Below, one piece after another: positions 1-4,876 of a stretch of DNA of 5,619 bases. A program made the translations under genes and the position numbers. Every line of letters begins with the position of its first letter. Position 1 is the stretch's first letter. The notes under the pieces were generated by a model. It did not search any database. It saw only the letters and a program-made list of their open reading frames with translations, and had not been told where the DNA came from. This DNA is from a bacterium (GTDB lineage: Bacteria > JAMCPX01), in contig JAJYJX010000143.1 of assembly GCA_021789095.1 (NCBI GenBank), forward strand, positions 1 through 5,619, read 5' to 3'.

Positions 1-475
1 GAAAAGTCTTCTGAGCTATGCACTGCCGCGCCAGGTTACCGTGGTAAAAAGCCCGGAAGAACTGCCTTCTTTATGGAACATTAAAAAGCTTGCTGTACTC
101 GCCCAGACCACCCAGTCAATGGAGAATTTTAAAAAGGTTATATCGGTCCTTGTAGACAACGTGTATGAACTTGCCATTTACAATACTATATGTGATGCTA
201 CCAAGATAAGGCAGGAAGAATCAGCAATGCTCGCAAAAATGGTCGATACAATGTTTGTCATAGGCGGATTTAACAGTTCAAATACAAATAAGCTTGCAAA
301 TATATGTAAAGCGATCAATCCTAAAACATACCATATAGAACATCAGGACCAAATAGAACAAGAAATGTTGAAAGGTGCAAAAAAGGTTGGTATTACGGCA
401 GGAGCCTCAACACCTATATGGCTTATAAAGGATGTTTTAAAAAGGTTGAAAGAAATAAGTAAAGGTTTAATATAA
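1..475 (+). CDS. ispH: 4-hydroxy-3-methylbut-2-enyl diphosphate reductase (IspH/LytB), C-terminal part, 5'-truncated
   Basis: IspH is the iron-sulfur enzyme that reduces HMBPP to IPP and DMAPP, the last step of the MEP isoprenoid pathway in the cytosol. The open frame runs in from the window edge (first full codon at 2) with no stop, so the true start lies upstream; the GTG at 41 is internal. Family signatures are visible. A LAQTTQS segment matches the TQTTLS of the E. coli protein. NTICDATKIRQEE (Cys codon 191-193) carries the third conserved cluster-binding cysteine. GGFNSSNTNKL and TAGASTP hold the Ser/Asn residues that bind the substrate diphosphate. About 157 codons are visible, roughly the last half of a usual 280-320-residue protein. 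The first two cluster cysteines would be in the missing part. The gene ends with TAA 83 nt before rpsA and in another frame, so it is not fused to S1 as it is in some clostridia. Confidence 0.96.
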   Translation, partial: KSLLSYALPRQVTVVKSPEELPSLWNIKKLAVLAQTTQSMENFKKVISVLVDNVYELAIYNTICDATKIRQEESAMLAKMVDTMFVIGGFNSSNTNKLANICKAINPKTYHIEHQDQIEQEMLKGAKKVGITAGASTPIWLIKDVLKRLKEISKGLI

Positions 476-542
476 ATATTGAGGCTGCAATTACTTGTAA
501 ATAATAACTATAGGGTTAAGTTATATTAATAATAGAGAAATC

Positions 543-548
543 AGGAGG
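543..548 (+). promoter_or_regulatory. Shine-Dalgarno sequence of rpsA
   Basis: AGGAGG stands 10 nt before the ATG at 559 and decides that start. This is a full consensus site. It contrasts with E. coli rpsA, which is known to lack a good SD and is autoregulated through its leader. The 83-nt gap upstream (476-558) is very AT-rich. It holds a weak 6-bp inverted repeat, ATAACT (504-509) and AGTTAT (519-524), but I find no convincing -35/-10 pair. Confidence 0.85.
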
Positions 549-558
549 ACAAATATAG

Positions 559-2247
559 ATGGCAGCTGGGCATGAAAATGAAAATACCGCAGAATTCAGG
601 GAGTTAATGCGGGAAAGTGTAAAGACTTTCAAGATTGGAGATATAGTAAAAGGCAAGATAATAGAAGTAAAAAACGACGGTGCTACTGTAGACATCGGTT
701 ACAAGGCAGACGGTTTTGTACCTGCAAGCGAGATAGTGGATTCAAAAGGCAATATCAAGTTTAAGGTCGGCGATGACATAGAAGTGCTTATCCAGAATGC
801 AGATACTAAAAACAGCGTTGTACAGTTATCCAGACAGAAGGTAGAGAGGATAAGGGCGCTGGAGCATGTAGCAAGGGCTATGGCAAATTCAACGCCAATA
901 CACGGAGAGGTAACATCCAAAACAAAAGGCGGATTAATGGTCGACATAGGCGTTCCGGCATTTATGCCGTGGTCGCAGATAGATACAAAGCCCGTAAAAT
1001 CACTTGACAGCTACATAGGCAAACACATCAAGGCTCTCATCATTAACTACGAAGAGAAAAGCGAAAATATAATCCTTTCAAGGAAGCAACTCCTTGAAAG
1101 AGAAAAAGAAATGCAGGAAAAAAGACGTAGTGAAATAATAAAGGATGGCAATACTGTAGACGGGGTTGTGAGGACCATAACCGATTACGGAGCATTCGTA
1201 GGTGTTGAGGGAATAGACGGGCTATTACACATATCCGACATGACCTGGGGAAGGATAAAACATCCGTCAGAGATAATGAAAACGGGTATGAAGTTGAGGT
1301 TGAAAGTCCTTAGATATGAACCTGAATCAGGAAAATTATCCCTCGGACTGAAACAACTGGAAGAAAACCCGTGGATGAAGGTGCAGGATGAGTTTAAGGA
1401 GGGCAGCAAGGTAAGAGGTAAAGTTGTCAATATAACCGATTTTGGTGTGTTCGTTGAATTAAAACCGGGTGTTGACGGTCTTATACATAAAACCGACCTC
1501 TCATGGGAAAGAAGGCTGAAGCATCCAAGTAAATACTTGTCTGTCAACAGCGTGGTAGATGCAATCGTATTAAACGTTGATCCGGAATCAAAAAAGATAG
1601 CTCTCGGGTATAAGCAGCTTCTGAAGAATCCATGGGAAGAGATTGTAGAAAGGTACACTACAGGTACCAAAATAAACGGTACTATAACCAGCATTACCGA
1701 TTTCGGCTTGTTCGTAGAAGTCGAGAAAGGTGTTGAAGGGCTGGTGCACGTCGATGACGTCGCATGGAGCAAAAAAATCAAGAATCCACTGTCCGGTTAC
1801 AAAAAGGGCGAGACACTTGATGCAATTGTTCTGAGCGTTGATAAGAACAACCAGAAATTGTCACTCGGCATAAAACAGTTAGGACCCGATCCATGGCGCA
1901 ATCTTTCAAAACGCTATAAGAAAGGCGATGTTGTAAAGGGAACAATAACAGGCAAGGTAGATTTCGGAGTTTTTGTAGAGGTAGAGGACGGTGTAGAAGG
2001 ACTCATCCATATCTCGGAGATAGAAAATAATAAAGATACTGAAACTGCCGCCGAGGCTTACAATATCGGCAGTATGATAGAATGCGCAATCCTTAATGTA
2101 GACGAAATAAACAGGAAACTTTCACTCGGACTGAAGATCCTGCACAAGCAGAAGGAAAAAATGGTGATAAAGGAATACCTGAAAACCAATGAAGAGAGCG
2201 TGTCGAATATAGGGGAACTGCTTAAACTAAAAGGCAACGGAAAATAA
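559..2247 (+). CDS. rpsA: 30S ribosomal protein S1, six S1 domains
   Basis: S1 binds mRNA on the 30S subunit and helps initiation on structured or weak-SD messages. The 562-residue product has six OB-fold S1 repeats at about residues 24-95, 112-176, 196-267, 281-354, 367-441 and 454-528. The first two are divergent, as expected for the ribosome-docking half. Repeats 3-6 carry the typical [DG]-[FY]-G-x-F-V ... G-[LV]-[LIV]-H core (TDYGAFVG, TDFGVFVE, TDFGLFVE, VDFGVFVE) and each ends in a LSLG-like strand. The repeat 3-4, 4-5 and 5-6 joints contain an NPW or DPW motif. E. coli S1 is 557 residues with the same six-domain plan; four-domain S1 is typical of Firmicutes. A basic helical tail (residues 529-562) follows. 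The start is fixed by a consensus SD. sppA begins 12 nt after the stop. This is the first complete gene of the cluster. Confidence 0.97.
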   Translation: MAAGHENENTAEFRELMRESVKTFKIGDIVKGKIIEVKNDGATVDIGYKADGFVPASEIVDSKGNIKFKVGDDIEVLIQNADTKNSVVQLSRQKVERIRALEHVARAMANSTPIHGEVTSKTKGGLMVDIGVPAFMPWSQIDTKPVKSLDSYIGKHIKALIINYEEKSENIILSRKQLLEREKEMQEKRRSEIIKDGNTVDGVVRTITDYGAFVGVEGIDGLLHISDMTWGRIKHPSEIMKTGMKLRLKVLRYEPESGKLSLGLKQLEENPWMKVQDEFKEGSKVRGKVVNITDFGVFVELKPGVDGLIHKTDLSWERRLKHPSKYLSVNSVVDAIVLNVDPESKKIALGYKQLLKNPWEEIVERYTTGTKINGTITSITDFGLFVEVEKGVEGLVHVDDVAWSKKIKNPLSGYKKGETLDAIVLSVDKNNQKLSLGIKQLGPDPWRNLSKRYKKGDVVKGTITGKVDFGVFVEVEDGVEGLIHISEIENNKDTETAAEAYNIGSMIECAILNVDEINRKLSLGLKILHKQKEKMVIKEYLKTNEESVSNIGELLKLKGNGK

Positions 2248-2259
2248 AAGAATATTCGT

Positions 2260-3165
2260 ATGGAAAAAAAAACAGCAAACATTCTTGCAGTGGCTCTCAT
2301 TGTTGTAGTGGTCTTGTCCTTCCTTGCGTCTTTATTTTTTAGGACGGGCGCTCGCGTCTCCACACTCTCACCGGATTCAATCTTTCAATCATCGAACAGG
2401 ATAGGGGTTGTAGAAATAAGGGGCATAATAAGCGACACAAAACCCATCATAAGGGATCTGAATGAATTCTACAAAGATAACAGCATAAGGGCAATCATAG
2501 TACGCATTGATTCTCCGGGCGGCGGCGTTGCTGCGGCACAGGAGATATACGATACCATTCTAAGGATAAAAAAGAAGAAGAAAGTAGTTGTTTCCATGGG
2601 TACGGTAGCAGCCTCAGGAGGCTATTACATAGCCTGCGGTGCAGACAGGATAGTTGCCGAGCCTGGTACAATTACAGGCAGCATAGGTGTCATAATGGAA
2701 TTTTTTGATGTGGGGAATCTCTTGAAATGGGCTAAAATCAAAAGTGAAGTCGTTAAGAGCGGTAAATTCAAAGATACCGGTTCTCCGTTCAGAGGAATGA
2801 AACCCGAGGAAAAAGAATACCTTCAGTCTGTTATAAATGATGTTTTGGAGCAGTTTAAAACCGTTGTTTCGGAAAACAGGCATATACCGATGAACAAACT
2901 GGACAAAATAGCAGACGGCAGGATCTTTGCCGGCGATCAGGCCATTAAGCTCGGCTTGATAGACAAACTGGGCGGCCTGCATACAGCAGAAGAACTGGCG
3001 GCAAAATTAAGCGGCATAAAGGGAGAGCCCAGGCTTGTTTACCCCACACAGCCAAGAAAGGATTTCTACAGTCTGTTAACAGACAGTATTACAAATGTAA
3101 TAGAAGAAAAGTTATCCGAAAGTAATGCATTCAGACTGAGCTATATGCTCTCTATGCCAAGATAG
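2260..3165 (+). CDS. sppA: Signal peptide peptidase SppA, short (single-domain) form, membrane-anchored
   Basis: This S49-family serine protease degrades cleaved signal peptides and other membrane-associated peptides. It is 301 residues, the short Bacillus-type form rather than the tandem 618-residue E. coli protein. Residues 6-27 form one hydrophobic anchor, so the catalytic domain should face the periplasm. Visible motifs are VRIDSPGGG (82-89), AASGGYYIA (117-125) with presumed nucleophile Ser119, and SGKFKD (167-172) with presumed general base Lys171. The Ser-Lys spacing of 52 equals that of the B. subtilis Ser147/Lys199 dyad. TGSIGVI (139-145) is also conserved. The ATG at 2260 gives a complete anchor, but no good SD precedes it, only a purine-rich stretch, so coupling to rpsA 12 nt upstream is likely. 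Codons 2-5 include nine consecutive A residues (2264-2272). sppA sits between rpsA and ihfB, which are adjacent in E. coli. Confidence 0.95.
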   Translation: MEKKTANILAVALIVVVVLSFLASLFFRTGARVSTLSPDSIFQSSNRIGVVEIRGIISDTKPIIRDLNEFYKDNSIRAIIVRIDSPGGGVAAAQEIYDTILRIKKKKKVVVSMGTVAASGGYYIACGADRIVAEPGTITGSIGVIMEFFDVGNLLKWAKIKSEVVKSGKFKDTGSPFRGMKPEEKEYLQSVINDVLEQFKTVVSENRHIPMNKLDKIADGRIFAGDQAIKLGLIDKLGGLHTAEELAAKLSGIKGEPRLVYPTQPRKDFYSLLTDSITNVIEEKLSESNAFRLSYMLSMPR

Positions 3166-3173
3166 AAGGAGGT
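3166..3173 (+). promoter_or_regulatory. Shine-Dalgarno sequence of ihfB
   Basis: AAGGAGGT, an almost complete anti-SD complement, overlaps the end of the intergenic gap after the sppA stop (3163-3165) and lies 6 nt before the ATG at 3180. It fixes the ihfB start and is the strongest ribosome-binding site in the cluster. Confidence 0.88.
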
Positions 3174-3179
3174 CTCTTT

Positions 3180-3464
3180 ATGAAAAAAAGCGAGCTGATA
3201 GAAAGACTTGCTGAGAAATTCCCCCACATAGCAAAGAATGATGTCGAGAAGATAGTCAACGGAATAATTGAAAAAATGATAGATGCATTGAATAACAACG
3301 ATCGCATAGAAATACGCGGCTTTGGCAGCTTGTTTGTTAAAACAAGAAGGGGAAGAGAAGCCCGCAATCCAAAAACCGGAAAGCGCTTAACAATAGAATC
3401 GAAACGTATCCCCTTTTTTAAAGCGGGCAAAGAACTGAAAGAACTCATAAACAAAAATGGATAA
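3180..3464 (+). CDS. ihfB: Integration host factor beta-type subunit (HU/IHF family DNA-bending protein)
   Basis: This nucleoid-associated protein bends DNA by inserting beta-arm prolines into the minor groove. The 94 residues equal E. coli IhfB in length and align along the whole chain. KSELIERLAEKFPHIA matches the first helix and turn, RIEIRGFGSL (42-51) is the dimer-core strand, and RNPKTGK (62-68) is the arm tip with intercalating Pro64. IPFFKAGKELKELIN (77-91) resembles the IHF-beta ending VPHFKPGKELR more than HU. IHF beta normally pairs with IHF alpha, which is not in this window; a homodimer cannot be excluded. The gene ends 8 nt inside the HIT gene. Position in an rpsA cluster is the usual context of ihfB in proteobacteria, which supports the beta assignment. 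Confidence 0.92.
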   Translation: MKKSELIERLAEKFPHIAKNDVEKIVNGIIEKMIDALNNNDRIEIRGFGSLFVKTRRGREARNPKTGKRLTIESKRIPFFKAGKELKELINKNG

Positions 3465-3960
3465 ACTGTGGGCACCCTGGCGCCTTAAATACATCCTTGA
3501 AGATACGGCCCTGGGTAAAAATAAGGTCTGCATATTCTGCTTTTATCCCGTGGACCAGTCTGAAAAGGATAAAGAAAACCTGCTACTGTACAGAGGAAAA
3601 TTATCGTTTGTAATCATGAACCGCTACCCTTACAATACCGGTCACATAATGATTGCTCCTTACAGGCACGTGGCAGGCTTCCATGAGTTATCAAAGGAAG
3701 AACTGGAAGATATTACGCTGCTTATGAAAACGTGCATTAACGCACTGAAGGATGCATTCTCTCCACAAGGTTTTAATATCGGGATAAATCAGGGCAAGGT
3801 TGCAGGCGCAGGATACGAAGAACATATACATGTACATATAGTGCCGAGGTGGGACGGTGATACAAGCTTTATGCCCGTTATAAGCGATACAAAGGTATTG
3901 CCCGAATCACTGTCCGATACATACGATAAGATAAAAGAAAACCTACATGAAGCTTATTAA
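3457..3960 (+). CDS. HIT-family protein, probable diadenosine tetraphosphate phosphorylase or related nucleotide hydrolase
   Basis: The 167-residue protein carries the histidine-triad motif HIHVHIV (123-129), in which the middle His125 would be the nucleophile that attacks the alpha-phosphate of a nucleotide. The N-terminal MDKLWAPWRLKYI and CIFC (25-28) segments, with NRYPYNTGH (55-63), are typical of the COG0537 subgroup. That subgroup includes the mycobacterial Ap4A phosphorylase Rv2613c, so breakdown of Ap4A or a similar dinucleotide is the best guess, but substrate cannot be read from sequence. The two cysteines may help bind a metal, as in some HIT proteins. The ATG lies 8 nt inside ihfB with no clear SD, so translation is probably coupled to it. 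The stop is 14 nt inside lapA. A cytosolic housekeeping role is expected. Confidence 0.92.
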   Translation: MDKLWAPWRLKYILEDTALGKNKVCIFCFYPVDQSEKDKENLLLYRGKLSFVIMNRYPYNTGHIMIAPYRHVAGFHELSKEELEDITLLMKTCINALKDAFSPQGFNIGINQGKVAGAGYEEHIHVHIVPRWDGDTSFMPVISDTKVLPESLSDTYDKIKENLHEAY

Positions 3961-4294
3961 GCAAATAATAATAATAATAATCCTTGCGGTGTGTATTTTA
4001 GTGCTGTTTGAGAATTATGACGCTTTAAAAACAGTATTCTCATTCAGGTTCGGCCTTTACTTTATAGGATGGCGTACATCTCCACTGCCCGTATGGCTCA
4101 TCATTATTATAGCATTTGCATTGGGTTACGCAGCTGCTTTTATACCCGGTTTTATCCAGAAGATATCTTACAAAAACAGGATTAAAAAACTTGAGAACGA
4201 TCTGAAGGGCCCTGCCATACCGGCTAAGCCCGCACAGAGCACATCAGACCAAACTCATGGTCAAACCGAGGTTTCTACATCCGAAAAACCCTGA
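3947..4294 (+). CDS. lapA: LapA-domain (DUF1049) inner-membrane protein
   Basis: This 115-residue protein has two hydrophobic segments, about residues 5-22 and 48-70, then a charged helix (72-88) and a Pro/Ala/Ser/Thr-rich tail (89-115). The FENYDALKTVFSFRF pattern after the first segment and the LGYAAAFIPG motif in the second fit the LapA/DUF1049 family (E. coli YciS). That family works with LapB to control LPS synthesis by regulating LpxC turnover by FtsH. By family topology both ends should be cytoplasmic. The gene overlaps the HIT gene by 14 nt, and the next gene starts 2 nt after its stop. An rpsA-ihfB-lapA order is common in beta- and gammaproteobacteria, which supports the call. No lapB (TPR-rubredoxin) follows here. 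The symbol is assigned by domain and context, not by close similarity. Confidence 0.8.
   Translation: MKLIKQIIIIIILAVCILVLFENYDALKTVFSFRFGLYFIGWRTSPLPVWLIIIIAFALGYAAAFIPGFIQKISYKNRIKKLENDLKGPAIPAKPAQSTSDQTHGQTEVSTSEKP
3965..3981 (+). repeat. ATA trinucleotide tract in the first membrane helix of lapA
   Basis: Five ATA codons and the start of an ATC codon give a 17-nt uninterrupted trinucleotide repeat that encodes six consecutive isoleucines (LapA residues 7-12). Slippage would add or remove Ile residues in frame and change the length of the membrane helix without breaking the gene. Confidence 0.9.
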
Positions 4295-4296
4295 TC

Positions 4297-4653
4297 ATGC
4301 AGCGGAATTTGACTTCTCAGCAGGCACGTGCTAAACAGCATTCTATGGAAGAAAGAAGCATATATACAAAGATGGAAAAACTGATGGGAAGAGTAAAGTT
4401 GAACCTTGTCGAATACGCGCATTTCTTCAAAAAGAAGTTAAAACTGTACGAGATAACAAGGGAGTACAACGTTTCCGTGTATGAACTCGGCCACCAGTTT
4501 TACACAACAGCCAAATCCGGGCTTGAGGACATTAAAGTCTTTACTCCTTCCATTGAAAGATTGAGAGAGCTGGAACACAGCTTGATAAACCTGAGAGAGG
4601 AATTGAGTCATCGGGCAGAAAAACAATCTCCAGGAACGGGAAAAGAGGAGTAA
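4297..4653 (+). CDS. Small charged helical protein of unknown function
   Basis: I do not recognise this 118-residue protein. It has no cysteine, no signal peptide and no membrane segment. Residues 20-57 are basic and predicted helical by eye. Residues 58-108 contain VYELGHQFYTTAKSG followed by a Leu/Glu heptad-like stretch (84-108) suited to a coiled coil. The YELG-x-x-[FY]-Y ... L-x-x-L-E pattern is like the helical part of many short bacterial coiled-coil proteins, some of which end in a zinc ribbon absent here. The ATG at 4297 is 2 nt after the lapA stop with no good SD, which suggests coupling; Met17 (4345) is an alternative start and also lacks an SD. Tight linkage to lapA suggests a role at or near the inner membrane, but this is only context. 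Reading frame and codon use agree with the neighbours, so I take it as a real gene. Confidence 0.72.
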   Translation: MQRNLTSQQARAKQHSMEERSIYTKMEKLMGRVKLNLVEYAHFFKKKLKLYEITREYNVSVYELGHQFYTTAKSGLEDIKVFTPSIERLRELEHSLINLREELSHRAEKQSPGTGKEE

Positions 4654-4654
4654 T

Positions 4655-4663
4655 CCCCCCCCC
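4655..4663 (+). repeat. Nine-C homopolymer tract
   Basis: Nine consecutive C residues begin one base after the TAA of the small unknown gene. The tract is outside any coding region, in the 37-nt gap before the tRNA. Such runs change length readily in replication and in sequencing, so the exact count is uncertain. Confidence 0.85.
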
Positions 4664-4690
4664 GTAGAAGGCAGTATCAAAGCCATACAT

Positions 4691-4763
4691 GGGGCTGTAG
4701 CTCAGCTGGGAGAGCGCTACAATGGCATTGTAGAGGCCGAGGGTTCGATCCCCTTCAGCTCCA
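4691..4763 (+). tRNA. tRNA-Ala (anticodon GGC)
   Basis: A complete 73-nt cloverleaf can be drawn. The acceptor stem GGGGCTG/CAGCTCC has the G3:U70 wobble pair that identifies alanine tRNAs. The D stem is GCTC/GAGC with an AGCTGGGA loop. The anticodon stem CTACA/TGTAG encloses loop ATGGCAT with anticodon GGC at 4724-4726, reading GCC codons. The variable loop is AGGCC, the T stem is GAGGG/CCCTT with one G-U pair and the loop is TTCGATC. The discriminator is A4763. The 3' CCA is not encoded, because the next bases are TTTTT. No clear promoter is visible in the 37 nt upstream, so it may be read from the upstream operon or from a promoter inside the preceding gene. Confidence 0.97.
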
Positions 4764-4769
4764 TTTTTA

Positions 4770-4875
4770 CCCCGTTAGAAAACCTGCTCTTTATGACTAT
4801 GAATACTATCAGAATAGCTCCTTAATTTGCTATCATAATGGCGTGTCATAAAGCTCTGCTTTTTTTCTAACGGGG
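4770..4875. repeat. 106-bp palindromic element with 13-bp terminal inverted repeats (MITE-like)
   Basis: Left end CCCCGTTAGAAAA (4770-4782) is the exact reverse complement of the right end TTTTCTAACGGGG (4863-4875). The match extends to 14 bp if A4769 and T4876 are counted. A second perfect 9-bp inverted pair lies inside it, CTTTATGAC (4789-4797) and GTCATAAAG (4845-4853). A smaller pair, ATAGC (4814-4818) and GCTAT (4829-4833), is nested within. TTTA stands directly outside both ends (4766-4769 and 4876-4879), as a target-site duplication would. The element has no ORF of note and fills the gap between the tRNA and the convergent gene. The alternative is a bidirectional terminator or transcript-end structure. 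Against that, the outer stem is not followed by a T-run on either strand. The T7 run at 4860-4866 is partly inside the right arm. Inverted repeat: seen. Mobile origin: inferred. Confidence 0.65.
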
Positions 4876-4876
4876 T

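Noticed and set aside
479-507. TTGAGG-N17-TAATAA as a sigma-70 promoter for rpsA
   Set aside because: Only 4/6 and 3/6 matches to the consensus boxes, in AT-rich DNA where such matches are expected by chance.
1185-1781. 198-codon open frame on the minus strand inside rpsA
   Set aside because: It lies antisense to the repeated S1 domains. Its Ser/Thr/Pro-rich, low-complexity translation is the mirror of the repeat codons, with no recognisable domain. It is a shadow of rpsA.
1-2247. IspH-S1 fusion protein as in clostridia
   Set aside because: ispH ends with TAA at 473-475, rpsA is in another frame, and rpsA has its own consensus SD.
559-2247. Recurrent near-repeats in rpsA as a possible repeat array
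   Set aside because: They are diverged coding copies of the S1 domain, not a DNA-level tandem repeat or CRISPR array.
2614-2982. 122-codon minus-strand frame inside sppA
   Set aside because: It is fully antisense to the conserved SppA catalytic core, including the SGG nucleophile region, and its translation has no family features.
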